A DNA stretch of 64,000 bases from Microbispora hainanensis (lineage in GTDB: Bacteria; Actinomycetota; Actinomycetes; Streptosporangiales; Streptosporangiaceae). Below, one piece after another: positions 46,027 through 54,692 of this stretch (its first letter is position 1; each line of letters opens with the position of its first letter). The notes below the pieces were generated by a model. It was not told where the DNA came from. It did not search any database and saw only the letters and a program-made list of their open reading frames with translations. The stretch covers positions 62,001-126,000 of the forward strand of contig NZ_VIRM01000002.1 in assembly GCF_006874475.1 (NCBI RefSeq), written 5' to 3'. The position numbers and the translations under genes are program-made.

Positions 46027-46914
46027 GTGCGCACCATCGGCGAACGGGCGCTCGGGCTCGCGTGGGTCGTTCCCGCCCTCGTGCTGGTCGGGGTGTTCGT
46101 CTACTTCCCGCTGGCCGAGAACCTCGGGTTCAGCACGCTCAAGTGGGACATCTACAGCGGCAGCCAGGAGTACGTCGGCTTCGCCAACTACGCCAAGCTC
46201 GTCGAGGACCCCGTCTTCTGGCGGTCGCTCGGCAACAACGTGCTGTACGCCGTGGTGTCGATCGCGTTCCAGGTGTTCGGGGCGCTCGTGCTGGCCGCGC
46301 TCATCGAAGGCGTGCGCAGCGAGCGGTGGCAGCGCGTGCTGCGGGCGATCTACTTCATCCCCTCCGCGATCTCGCTGACCGTCGCCGGCCTGCTCTTCTA
46401 CTTCGTCTACGAGCCCGACCTCGGGCTGCTCAACCACCTGCTGCAGGCGGCCGGCCTCGGCCGTCTCGGCCACTCGTGGCTGGGCGAGGAGAGCACGGCC
46501 ATGCCGGCGATCATCGCGATGAGCCAGTGGCAGGGCTTCGGCTACTCGACCCTGCTGTTCGCCGTCGCCATCCAGCGGATCCCCCGCGAGATCTACCAGG
46601 CGGCGGCCCTCGACGGCACCGGCCCGGTGCGCCGCTTCCGCCACGTGACCCTTCCCCTGGTGCGAGAGATGACCGGCGTGATGTCGATGGTCACGATCTC
46701 GGGGGCGTTCCAGGTGTTCAACGAGGTCATGGTCATGACCGGCGGCGGGCCCGACAACTCGACCCAGGTGCTGGGGACCTGGCTCTATCGCAGCGGCTTC
46801 GTCCGCAACGACTTCGGCTACGCCGCCGCGATCGCGACCGTCATCTTCGTGATCACGCTCGGCATCGCCGTGGCGCAACTGTGGGTCGCGCGCAGGAGAA
46901 GGGTGACATGGTGA
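46027..46914 (+). CDS. ABC transporter permease, CUT1 first subunit
   Basis: This 295-residue protein has six membrane helices and the cytoplasmic EAA loop EIYQAAALDGTGPVRRFRHV, which docks to the ATPase. GGAGGAGAG precedes the GTG, 14 bp after the binding-protein gene. It corresponds to FrlN/MalF-type subunits. The last seven bases overlap the next start. Confidence 0.92.
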   Translation: MRTIGERALGLAWVVPALVLVGVFVYFPLAENLGFSTLKWDIYSGSQEYVGFANYAKLVEDPVFWRSLGNNVLYAVVSIAFQVFGALVLAALIEGVRSERWQRVLRAIYFIPSAISLTVAGLLFYFVYEPDLGLLNHLLQAAGLGRLGHSWLGEESTAMPAIIAMSQWQGFGYSTLLFAVAIQRIPREIYQAAALDGTGPVRRFRHVTLPLVREMTGVMSMVTISGAFQVFNEVMVMTGGGPDNSTQVLGTWLYRSGFVRNDFGYAAAIATVIFVITLGIAVAQLWVARRRRVTW

Positions 46915-47744
46915 GTCGAATCGGCTTCCTCGGGGTGGTCGCCCGGGTGTTCCTGTGGGCGTTCCTGCTCTGCCTCGCCGCGGTGGTGGTCTATCCGCTG
47001 CTGTGGATGGTGCTCAACGGGTTCAAGACCAACGGCGAGATCTTCGGGAGCCCCTTCTCGCTGCCGTCCCACTGGAGCTTCGACAGCTACCGGAAGGCCT
47101 GGAACCGCGGGGTGAGCGACTACCTCACCACGAGCGTGCTGGTCACCGTGACCTCGACGGTCGCGACCGTGTTCGTCAGCGCGTGGGCCGCGTACGGCCT
47201 CACCCGGGTGAACATCCCGTTCTCCAGGCTCACCACCGGGGTCATCCTCGGCGGGCTGATGCTCGCCCCGAGCGTGGCGCTCGTGCCGCTGGTGAAGATG
47301 TTCCAGGCCATGGGCCTCTACAACAGCTTCTGGGCGCTGCTCATCCTCTACACGGCCTTCCGGGTGCCGTTCACCACCTTCCTCATCCGGGCGTACATGC
47401 TCGACCTGCCGCGTGAGGTGGACGAGGCGGCCGAGATGGACGGCTGCGGCCGGTGGACCGCCTTCTGGCGGATCATCCTGCCCATGTGCAAGCCGATCAT
47501 CACCTCGACCGTGCTGCTGCACATCCTGTTCGCGTGGAACGAGTATCTGTTCGCGATGGTCTTCACCAGCGGTGCGGGCGTGCAGACCCTTCCCGTCGGC
47601 CTGATGAGCCTCATGAGCAAGCACGGCACCGAGTTTCCCGTCGTCTTCGCCGGCATGGCGATCGCGGCCTTCCCGGTCGTGCTGCTGTTCTTCGCCGGGC
47701 AGCGTCACATCGTCAAAGGACTCGCGGACGGAGTCGGAAAATGA
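46908..47744 (+). CDS. ABC transporter permease, CUT1 second subunit
   Basis: This 278-residue partner permease of the MalG type has six helices and the EAA loop EVDEAAEMDGCGRWTAFWRI. The ATG at 46908 overlaps the previous gene and is preceded by GGAGAAGGG. No ATP-binding subunit is encoded in the locus, so a shared ATPase such as MsiK (or MsmX in Bacillus) is likely needed. The stop overlaps the epimerase start (ATGA). Confidence 0.92.
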   Translation: MVSRIGFLGVVARVFLWAFLLCLAAVVVYPLLWMVLNGFKTNGEIFGSPFSLPSHWSFDSYRKAWNRGVSDYLTTSVLVTVTSTVATVFVSAWAAYGLTRVNIPFSRLTTGVILGGLMLAPSVALVPLVKMFQAMGLYNSFWALLILYTAFRVPFTTFLIRAYMLDLPREVDEAAEMDGCGRWTAFWRIILPMCKPIITSTVLLHILFAWNEYLFAMVFTSGAGVQTLPVGLMSLMSKHGTEFPVVFAGMAIAAFPVVLLFFAGQRHIVKGLADGVGK

Positions 47745-48580
47745 GTTCCATGCCCCTCGTCACCGGATCGAACTTCTCCTATCAGCACCTGCCGTTCGAG
47801 CGGTTCCTCGACGACGCCGCCGCCCTCGGCCGCGAGGAACTGGAGCTGTGGGGGATCGCCCCCCACTTCCACGTGCCGCAGGTGAGCGACGCCGAGGCCC
47901 GCGCCGTACGCCGCCGGGCCGCCTCACGGGGTCTCCGGGTGCGCTGCCTCACCCCGGAGCAGGTGGCGTATCCGGTCAACATCGCCTCGGCCGACACGCG
48001 GCTGCGCGCCTCGAGCATCGCGATGTTCCGCCGGGCGGCCGAGCTGTGCGCGGAGCTCGGCGCCGAGTTGCTCCTGCTCACGCCGGGCCGGGGCTACGAG
48101 GTCGAGCCGGTGGAGGCGGCGTGGCGCAGGTCGGCCGACGCCCTCGCCGAGATCGCCGGGTACGCCGACGGGTTCGGGGTGACCTGCGTGCTCGAACCGC
48201 TCCAGCGGGTGGAGTCGAACCTCGTCAACGACTCGCGGGCGCTCGCCCGGATGCTGGACGAGGTCGGCGCGCCCAACCTCGCCGCCGTGCTCGACACCGT
48301 GGGCATGGCGGTCGCGAGGGAGAGCGTGGACGACTATTTCGACGCGCTGGGCGACCGCGTCCGCCACGTGCACCTCATCGACGGACGCCCGGCCGGTCAC
48401 CTGGCGTGGGGCGACGGGGAGCTGCCGCTCGCCGACTATCTCGCCGCCTTCTCCCGCCGCGGTTATGCCGGGGGCATGACGTTCGAGCTGTTCGGCGACG
48501 GCACCTACGCCTTCGCCCCCCGGCCCGTCGTCGAACGCTGCCTGTCCGCCGTGGAGGCCGCCCTCGGCGCGACCCCGTAG
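47741..48580 (+). CDS. TIM-barrel sugar epimerase, FrlC-like
   Basis: This 279-residue AP-endonuclease-2-type barrel aligns with E. coli FrlC. YPVNIASADTRLRASSIAMF parallels the YPYNMMLGDEHMRRES segment, and CVLEPLQRVESNLVND (metal-binding Glu) and YFDALGDRVRHVHLIDGRPA also match. FrlC is the fructoselysine 3-epimerase that feeds psicoselysine into the deglycase route. Metal-binding residues appear present. It is last in the four-gene plus-strand operon and ends 10 bp from the convergent FtsX gene. Confidence 0.85.
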   Translation: MSSMPLVTGSNFSYQHLPFERFLDDAAALGREELELWGIAPHFHVPQVSDAEARAVRRRAASRGLRVRCLTPEQVAYPVNIASADTRLRASSIAMFRRAAELCAELGAELLLLTPGRGYEVEPVEAAWRRSADALAEIAGYADGFGVTCVLEPLQRVESNLVNDSRALARMLDEVGAPNLAAVLDTVGMAVARESVDDYFDALGDRVRHVHLIDGRPAGHLAWGDGELPLADYLAAFSRRGYAGGMTFELFGDGTYAFAPRPVVERCLSAVEAALGATP

Positions 48581-48590
48581 CCGACGCCGG

Positions 48591-51230
48591 TCAGGTCGCC
48601 CTGCGCCGGGGGAGCGGCAGGCGCGACCGGGTGAACGCGGCGCCGCCGAGCGCGGCCAGCAGGGGGAGCCCCACGACGAGCAGGCCGATGAGCGCCCAGG
48701 GGATCGCGATCGCCGGGTCCGCGGGCACCATCGTCGTCGTTCCGTCGGCGCGCACGACCACCGCGGGGAAGGGGGCGGGCCGCCAGGCCGCGGCGACGCC
48801 CGGGGCGAGACCGGCGAGCACGCCCGCGACCGAGCCCAGCAGCGCGATCACCAGTGCCTGCCCGGCGACGACGGCCCGCTTCACGCGCGGCGCCGCCCCC
48901 ACGGCCGACATGGTCTCCAGGTCGGGGCGCGCCTCGACGGCGGCCAGCATGGTCGCGACGGACGTCATCCCCAGCACGAGCACGGCCGCGGCGATGCCCA
49001 GCACGACCAGGAAGAGCGTGTCGCCGGGCGTCTGCGGAGTCTCGAGCCGCACGACGGCCATGCCGGTGATCCGTTCCACCTTCGCGGCGATCCGGCCGGC
49101 CGTCGCCTGCGGAGTGCGGAAGTCCGCGGGGTCCACCACGAGCATGCAGGTGACCGCGGCATACCCGTTCTTCGCCGCCACCTCGGGTGAGACGACCACG
49201 CGGGCCCAGCCCTGCCCGGTGGGCCGCACGCCGACGGCGGGCAGGGTGAGCGGCGGAGGGGCCTCCTCTCCGGTCGCGGGCGCCAGTTCGATGCGCACCT
49301 CACCCTGACGGATCACGTCGGGGTTGAGCACGACCGGTTTCCCCTCGCGGAGCGCCGCCACTGCGCCGGGGTCCTCGCGCCGCAGCACGTAGCGGAGCAG
49401 GTCCTCGCCGCCCACCAGCAGTCCGCCGGACCCGGCCGCGTCTGACACCACCATCCTGTGGGATTCCGAGGCGTCGTCCGGCACGAAGGCGTACAGCGGG
49501 GCGCCGGAGCGGGTCGCGAGCATCCGCGCCTCGATCAGCGGCACGCCGGCGGGCAGTTCCTCGCGTACGGCGGAGCGCACCCGGTCCCAGAGCTCGGGAG
49601 TGAGGTCCGGCCCGGTCACCTGGAGAGCCCCGGCCGGAGCCTGCGCGTAGTCGAGCACCGATCTCTGCGCGACCACGCTGTGCCCGGCCACCCCCACCGA
49701 CACGAGCGCCACGACCGCGGTCATCACCGCCGCGACGGCGGGCGCCGTACGGCCCCTGTTGCGTACGGCGTCCCTGGCGGCGAACCGGAGCGGCAGGGGA
49801 AGCCGGGCGGCGAGCCGGGCCGTCGCCGCGAGGAACACCGGCACCAGGGCGACCAGGCCGAGCTGGGTGACCAGGGCCGAGGTCGCGGTCCAGGCGATGT
49901 CGTGACCCGCGCTCGCGATGGTCGCCGCCGTGCCCGCGACGACGAGCACGGTTCCCAGCACCGGACGGCCCGCCCGCTCACGGCCCCGCTCGCGCCGGCC
50001 CGACAGCACCGCGACCGGGTCCGTACGGCTCGCCGCGACGGCCGGGGCGAGCGCGGCCAGCAGTCCCGCGACGACGCCCAGCATCGCGACCATCGCGACC
50101 CCGGCCCAGGGGACGTCGAACGGGCCCAGCAGGACCCCGGCCCGCCACTCCAGCAGCGGCGTCGCGAGCGGGGCCGCGACGAGGCCCAGCGCCGCGCCGA
50201 GCGCGGAGGCGACCACGCCGAACAGCAGACCGTCGGCGATCGCGATCGTCCGCAGGTGTGCGGGGGAGCCGCCCTGGACGGCCACCAGCGCGAACTCGCG
50301 CGACCTGCGCAGCCGCCCGACGGCGAAGGCCGGCCCGGCCAGCAGGACGACCTCCAGCAGCATGATCGCGACCCACGGCACGGCCCGCACGAGGTCGGAC
50401 ACACGCGAGGGCGACTCGTCCGCCGGGAGCCGGTCGATGACGGCCCGGCCGACGACGAGGCCCTGCGCGTTCAACCGCCGCACGTCCGCCCACGTCACCG
50501 GCCGCGGAGAGTCCACGAGCCAGGCGCGTGACATCAGCTCGGAGTCGACCGGCCCGAAGGCGTCGGCCGGCAGACTGCCGGGGAAGGTCGCGAGCGTGGG
50601 CTCGATTCCCGCCATGGCGAACATGGCCACGCCGACGACCCGCACCGGGCGGCGTTCCTCGCCGACGAGGAGCGTCACCCCCGGAGCGACAGCCGGAGCG
50701 TCGTCCCTGTTCAGCCGCTCGGCGGACACCACCGCCTCGCCGGGAGCGACGGGCAGCCTCCCCTCAGTCAGCCGGAAGGTGCCCCGGGACATCGGATCGC
50801 GGAGATCGACCTGACGGATCTCTCCCGTCTCGTACCCCTGCGGGGTCAGGTAGCGGAACGTCCCCCGGGCCGCCGGGATGACCCGGCTGCCGGGCGCGAG
50901 CAGCGCCGTGACCTCGGCCTGCGTGAACGGCCCCTCGCCCGGCTGTGCGGAGACGCCGTTGCCCTGTGCGTCCTGGGCGTTGCCCCATGCGTCCTGGGTG
51001 AGGCCCGCCCACCCGTGGGCGCCGGTCACCACCGCGTCGGCCTGTCCGATCGGGTAGTGCTGGCGGTCGGTTCCCGCCAAAGCGAAGAGGGCGGTCAGCG
51101 AGAAGACGGCGAGGGCGACCGGAAGGCCGATCATCGCGAGGATCAGCGCGCTGCGCCGTTTCGACCGCAGGGCGTTGCGGCGGGAGATCCGTAAGGCCGC
51201 TCTCACCCCGCTCCCATGCATCGGGCTCAT
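48591..51230 (-). CDS. FtsX-like ABC transporter permease
   Basis: This 879-residue membrane protein has a duplicated FtsX arrangement: one helix near residue 25, a large extracytoplasmic domain (about 55-330), three helices (about 340-470), further helices near 500-560, a second extracytoplasmic domain and three final helices. Such MacB/LolCE-like proteins usually move lipids, lipoproteins or peptide antibiotics by a mechanotransmission mechanism. The ATG overlaps the ATPase gene stop (ATGA). A PadR repressor leads the operon, typical of drug- or envelope-responsive exporters. Confidence 0.9.
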   Translation of the reverse strand: MSPMHGSGVRAALRISRRNALRSKRRSALILAMIGLPVALAVFSLTALFALAGTDRQHYPIGQADAVVTGAHGWAGLTQDAWGNAQDAQGNGVSAQPGEGPFTQAEVTALLAPGSRVIPAARGTFRYLTPQGYETGEIRQVDLRDPMSRGTFRLTEGRLPVAPGEAVVSAERLNRDDAPAVAPGVTLLVGEERRPVRVVGVAMFAMAGIEPTLATFPGSLPADAFGPVDSELMSRAWLVDSPRPVTWADVRRLNAQGLVVGRAVIDRLPADESPSRVSDLVRAVPWVAIMLLEVVLLAGPAFAVGRLRRSREFALVAVQGGSPAHLRTIAIADGLLFGVVASALGAALGLVAAPLATPLLEWRAGVLLGPFDVPWAGVAMVAMLGVVAGLLAALAPAVAASRTDPVAVLSGRRERGRERAGRPVLGTVLVVAGTAATIASAGHDIAWTATSALVTQLGLVALVPVFLAATARLAARLPLPLRFAARDAVRNRGRTAPAVAAVMTAVVALVSVGVAGHSVVAQRSVLDYAQAPAGALQVTGPDLTPELWDRVRSAVREELPAGVPLIEARMLATRSGAPLYAFVPDDASESHRMVVSDAAGSGGLLVGGEDLLRYVLRREDPGAVAALREGKPVVLNPDVIRQGEVRIELAPATGEEAPPPLTLPAVGVRPTGQGWARVVVSPEVAAKNGYAAVTCMLVVDPADFRTPQATAGRIAAKVERITGMAVVRLETPQTPGDTLFLVVLGIAAAVLVLGMTSVATMLAAVEARPDLETMSAVGAAPRVKRAVVAGQALVIALLGSVAGVLAGLAPGVAAAWRPAPFPAVVVRADGTTTMVPADPAIAIPWALIGLLVVGLPLLAALGGAAFTRSRLPLPRRRAT

Positions 51231-51970
51231 CGGGCGGTCTCCATCCCCGCGGCGGACGAGTCGACGACCCGCCCGTCCTTGAGGAAGACGACGCGGTCGG
51301 CCCAGGCCGCATAGCGGGGTTCGTGGGTGACCAGCAGCACGGCGGCTCCCGCGTCGGCCCGCTGCCGGAGCACCTGGATGATCTCGTCGCCGCCGCGGGT
51401 GTCGAGGGCGCCGGTCGGCTCGTCGGCCAGCAGCAGCCTCCGCCGCCCGACGAGCGCCCGGGCGATGGCGGCCCTCTGGCGCTGGCCGCCCGACAGGTCG
51501 TCGGGGAACCGGTCGCCGAGGTCCGCCAGCCCGACCTCCTCCAGCACCGCCGTCGCCTCCGCCCTCGCCCTCGCCGTACGGACGCCGTCCAGCTCGCGCG
51601 GGAGCGCGACGTTCTCGGCGACGGTCAGCGACGGGATGAGGTTGAGGTCCTGGAAGACATATCCGGCGCTCCTGCGGCGTAGCTCCGCCAGTTGTTTCGG
51701 GGACAGATCCCGCAGCTCCCGGCCTTCGAGGACGACCGATCCCTCCGTCGGCCGGTCGAGCCCGCCCGCGAGGTTGAGCAGGGTGGACTTGCCGGACCCG
51801 GACGGGCCCATCACCGCGACCAGTTCCCCGGCGGCGACGTCCAGGCTGACGCGCCGCAGCGCGTGGACGGCTCCCGTCCCCTCGCCGTGGACGCGTACGA
51901 CGCCGGTCATGCGCACGACCGGCTCGCCGTCCGGCGCGGGCAACCGGTCCGGAGGTCGGGTTTCGGTCAC
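51227..51970 (-). CDS. ABC transporter ATP-binding protein, MacB/LolD type
   Basis: This 247-residue ATPase has Walker A MGPSGSGKSTLLNLAGGLD, the Q-loop VFQDLNLIPSLTV, signature LSGGQRQRAAIARAL, Walker B LLLADEPTGALD and the H-loop VTHEP. It pairs with the downstream FtsX-like permease, with which it overlaps by 4 bp, and overlaps the PadR gene by 4 bp upstream. Confidence 0.95.
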   Translation of the reverse strand: MTETRPPDRLPAPDGEPVVRMTGVVRVHGEGTGAVHALRRVSLDVAAGELVAVMGPSGSGKSTLLNLAGGLDRPTEGSVVLEGRELRDLSPKQLAELRRRSAGYVFQDLNLIPSLTVAENVALPRELDGVRTARARAEATAVLEEVGLADLGDRFPDDLSGGQRQRAAIARALVGRRRLLLADEPTGALDTRGGDEIIQVLRQRADAGAAVLLVTHEPRYAAWADRVVFLKDGRVVDSSAAGMETAR

Positions 51971-52503
51971 GGGTTCTCCTCGGAGGGACGGGCGAGGACG
52001 GCCTCGCAGTGGTCGAGCCAGCGCTGCTCGGCCTCGGCATGGAAGATCATCGAGTCGACGACCAGGCGCTGGGCGGCCTCGGTGGACGCGTCGAGGGTCC
52101 GCAGGGCGCGGGTGAGCTCCTGCAGGCTCCGCATGGTCGCGGAGCGCTGCGCCCGGATGACCGCCGCCACGTCCACGCCGGGCGTGGTGACCGCCATCGC
52201 GAGCTTGATGACGAGCTCGTTACGGGGCCGGTCGGCCCGGGAGACGGGTTTGGCGAACCACCGGTCGAGCTCGTCGCGGCCTTCCGCGGTGATGGCGTAG
52301 CGGACCCGGCCCTGCTCGTCCTGGCCGCCCTGGTCGTCGCGGGACACCAGGCCGTCGCGTTCGAGGCGGGACAGCGTCGTGTAGACCTGCCCGATGTTCA
52401 GGGGCCAGGTCGTCGCCGTGGACGCCTCGAACTCGGCCCTGAGCTGGTAGCCGTAGCGCGGGCCCCGGCTCAGCAGGGCGAGCAGGCCGTGTCGTACCGA
52501 CAT
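51967..52503 (-). CDS. PadR family transcriptional regulator
   Basis: This 178-residue repressor has the PadR winged helix at the N-terminus (LLALLSRGPRYGYQLRAEFE; NIGQVYTTLSRLERDGLVSR) and a helical C-terminal dimerisation domain (Vir_act_alpha_C-like). It is the first gene of the PadR-ATPase-FtsX operon. A 24-bp dyad begins three bases before its ATG, so it very likely represses its own operon; the inducer is unknown. Confidence 0.93.
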   Translation of the reverse strand: MSVRHGLLALLSRGPRYGYQLRAEFEASTATTWPLNIGQVYTTLSRLERDGLVSRDDQGGQDEQGRVRYAITAEGRDELDRWFAKPVSRADRPRNELVIKLAMAVTTPGVDVAAVIRAQRSATMRSLQELTRALRTLDASTEAAQRLVVDSMIFHAEAEQRWLDHCEAVLARPSEENP

Positions 52504-52505
52504 GG

Positions 52506-52529
52506 ATACTCAGTATGCATACGGAGTAT
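52506..52529. promoter_or_regulatory. PadR operator abutting the padR start codon
   Basis: This is a near-perfect 24-bp palindrome built on ATACT and AGTAT arms with a TATGCATA centre. Being directly next to the ATG leaves no room for a ribosome site. TACTGA on the minus strand lies six bases from the ATG, which would fit a leaderless promoter inside the operator. Confidence 0.65.
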
Positions 52530-52568
52530 GCTCTTGGCTACCGGCCGAGCCCCTCGGGGGTGCGTCCC

Positions 52569-53450
52569 TCACGCACCCCTGACGGGCGGGTTGAACCGGG
52601 AAAACTCCTCGAACGCCCAGCGCAGCGGGCTCGCGCCGCCGACCTGGAGCACCCGCTCGACGTCGAACTCCACGAGCCGCTGCGCGCCCGGCACCTCGCG
52701 CGGGTCCCAGTCGACCCGCGCGCTGCCGGTCAGGTGCAGCGCGTCGCCGGTGGTCCAGTCGAGGAAGAGCAGCCCGGCGGCGGGGTTGAGCTCCAGGTTG
52801 CCGAGGGTCATGTACATGAGGTTGCCCGCGTAGTCGGGCCAGACGAGCCGCCGGGCGTCCACCACCTCGACGAACCCGGGGTTGCCGCCCCGGTGCGAGA
52901 CGTCCGAGCCGAGCCCGGGCGCGTGCGTCGCGACGAAGAAGGTGTCGGTGGCGCCGATCCACTTCTGCTGGGCCTCCGTCAGGCGGTCTCCGGACCGCGA
53001 CGTCCGCTCGCCGGGCTCCAGATCCTCGGTGATCACCCTCTTCTGCAGATATTTGGGGCAGTTCGAATACACCTGCTCGGTCCGTACGACGAGCCGCTCG
53101 CCGTCCCGCCGGGCCCGGCCGTTGACCCGCATCCGGCGCCGGGACCAGGGCTCGATGCCCAGCATGCCGATGTCGTGCTCCTCGTCGAACACGCCCGCGA
53201 GCGGCGCGCCGGGCACCGCGTCCACGACGATCGCGCGATCGCCGGCCGCCGCGGCGAAGCCCGCCCCGCCGGTGAGCGGCGCGGCCCACACCCGGCCCTC
53301 ATGGTCCTCCGCGCCGATCACGATCATGCGCTGCGACTCCAGGAACCGCGCGGCGGCCTCCGGTATCTCGGCCCGTACGCGGGCCGATCCGTGCCCGTCC
53401 AGCCGGACGCCCGCGCGGCGCTGGACCGCGATCTCACCCGCGTGCCGCAT
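52569..53450 (-). CDS. Pyridoxamine 5'-phosphate oxidase-like flavin-binding protein
   Basis: This 293-residue split-barrel protein of the COG3576-type group has MIVIGAEDHEGRVWAAPLTG in the first half. QVYSNCPKYLQKR and a second-barrel segment GNPGFVEVVDARRLVWPDY, then NLMYMTLGNLELNPAAGLLF, follow. Members bind FMN or F420 and reduce or detoxify small molecules; no substrate is proposed. The ATG lies two bases after the glyoxalase-like gene, so the two are coupled and share the operator region at 53917-53980. Confidence 0.84.
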   Translation of the reverse strand: MRHAGEIAVQRRAGVRLDGHGSARVRAEIPEAAARFLESQRMIVIGAEDHEGRVWAAPLTGGAGFAAAAGDRAIVVDAVPGAPLAGVFDEEHDIGMLGIEPWSRRRMRVNGRARRDGERLVVRTEQVYSNCPKYLQKRVITEDLEPGERTSRSGDRLTEAQQKWIGATDTFFVATHAPGLGSDVSHRGGNPGFVEVVDARRLVWPDYAGNLMYMTLGNLELNPAAGLLFLDWTTGDALHLTGSARVDWDPREVPGAQRLVEFDVERVLQVGGASPLRWAFEEFSRFNPPVRGA

Positions 53451-53452
53451 CT

Positions 53453-53896
53453 CTAGAAGAAGCCGCAGGTCGGAGCGTCGGACCGGGGAGCGGGGCGGTC
53501 GTCGGCGCCGCTCGGCGCGTAGATCTCCAGCCGGATCCCGTCGGGGTCCTCGAAGAACAGGCCGCCCGAGGAGCCGCCCTCGCGGTGGGGGACGATGCCG
53601 CCGTGGTGGATCGTCGCCCCGGTCTCCCGGACGACGGCCTCCGCCCTGCGTACGTCCTCGATGTCCGGCACCTGGAACGACAGGTGGTGCAGCCCCGGAA
53701 GGCCGGCGGCGAACGCGCCCTCGCTCTGCTGCCACAGCGTCAGCACCAGCGTGCCGTCCTGGGCGAGGAACGCGTAGCGGTGCGCCTCGTCGGCCGACTC
53801 CCCGGCCAGATCGAAGCCGAACACCTTCCGATAGAAGCCGACCGACCTGTCGAGGTCGGAGACGTTCAGTCCGACGTGCCCCGTGGTGAAGCTCAT
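53453..53896 (-). CDS. VOC superfamily (glyoxalase-like) protein
   Basis: This 147-residue protein has two beta-alpha-beta-beta-beta halves: HVGLNVSDLDRSVGFYRKVF with the first metal His, and LHHLSFQVPDIEDVRRAE with LFFEDPDGIRLEIYAP, where the last Glu is a metal ligand. It may be a dioxygenase, glyoxalase or resistance protein. AAGGAG precedes the ATG. A regulated promoter with four CTAAYGG half-sites drives this gene and the downstream flavin-binding gene. Confidence 0.88.
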   Translation of the reverse strand: MSFTTGHVGLNVSDLDRSVGFYRKVFGFDLAGESADEAHRYAFLAQDGTLVLTLWQQSEGAFAAGLPGLHHLSFQVPDIEDVRRAEAVVRETGATIHHGGIVPHREGGSSGGLFFEDPDGIRLEIYAPSGADDRPAPRSDAPTCGFF

Positions 53897-53916
53897 GGCC
53901 GCTCCTTCGTTCAGCT

Positions 53917-53980
53917 CTAATGGATTGACCCGTTAGAAGATGAAGGCAGACTAACGGACATTCACGTCAAAGTCCATTAG
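53917..53980 (-). promoter_or_regulatory. Promoter with four CTAAYGG half-sites upstream of the VOC gene
   Basis: On the minus strand TGGACT (53971-53976) and TAGTCT (53948-53953), spaced 17 bp, form a promoter. Half-sites CTAATGG or CTAACGG lie at 53917-53923, 53930-53936 (inverted), 53951-53957 and 53974-53980 (inverted), giving two dyads; the second covers the promoter exactly. The regulator is unknown; the adjacent CGNR protein is a candidate. Confidence 0.65.
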
Positions 53981-54043
53981 AAACCGGACCGCCGCCGGAG
54001 TGCGGAGTGGCAGAGGCGGCCCGAGAGCGGGGACGTCCGGGCG

Positions 54044-54631
54044 TCAGGCGTTCTTGTGCTGCCGGTAGTGACGGGCCGCGCGGGCGCGGTTTCCGCAGGC
54101 CACGGAGCACCACTCCTGGCGCGGGTGCTCCCTGACGAAATACAGCACACACCGGGGCGCCGGGCAGGCGCGCAGGTGCTCCCGCTGCGGCCCGCCCAGC
54201 AGCTCGACGGCGGCGGACGCGAGGGCCGCCCGCAGGCGTACGGAGTCGGCGGCGGCCCGGGCCGGCAGGGTCCGGACGCGGGGTGCCTCGTCCGGCGGCC
54301 ATTCGAGCCGGGGGGCGACGGGCACCGCCGCCGCGGTGGCGTTCACGAGATCGAGGGAGGGCTCGAAGGCCGGCAGCCGGGCCGCGTCCGCGCCGCTCGC
54401 CGGCCCGGGGGCCACGGCGCGGGCGAACAGCGCGCGGATCGCCTGCCGCAGCGCCACGACCTCGTCACGCATCTCGGGGGTGGCGACGAACGCGGCGGGG
54501 TCGATGCCGAGCTCGGACGCGTGGTCGCCGACCCAGGCGGCGAGGCCGCCGACGTCCTCCAGCATGTCCACCAGTCCGGACCGGTTCGCCCGGACGGTGC
54601 TCACGAATTCCAGGACCAGCAGCGAGGACAC
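54044..54631 (-). CDS. CGNR zinc-finger (ABATE-domain) regulator
   Basis: This 195-residue protein has an N-terminal ABATE domain (VLEFVSTVRANRSGLVDMLE) and a C-terminal CGNR zinc finger (residues about 155-192: ACPAPRCVLYFVREHP, then WCSVACGNRARAARHYRQH). The family is thought to act in transcription of stress or degradation genes. The GTG start lies six bases after TAGACT (54638-54643), so the mRNA should be leaderless. The gene is 147 bp upstream of the VOC gene on the same strand. Confidence 0.88.
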   Translation of the reverse strand: MSSLLVLEFVSTVRANRSGLVDMLEDVGGLAAWVGDHASELGIDPAAFVATPEMRDEVVALRQAIRALFARAVAPGPASGADAARLPAFEPSLDLVNATAAAVPVAPRLEWPPDEAPRVRTLPARAAADSVRLRAALASAAVELLGGPQREHLRACPAPRCVLYFVREHPRQEWCSVACGNRARAARHYRQHKNA

Positions 54632-54637
54632 CGGTTC

Positions 54638-54643
54638 AGTCTA
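54638..54643 (-). promoter_or_regulatory. -10 box for a leaderless CGNR-regulator mRNA
   Basis: TAGACT on the minus strand ends six bases before the GTG start; there is no ribosome site and no clear -35. Confidence 0.5.
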
Positions 54644-54692
54644 ACGCGGCCGGCCGGGCACACCCGTGAGATCGGGAGGCCGGCCGGAGGCG

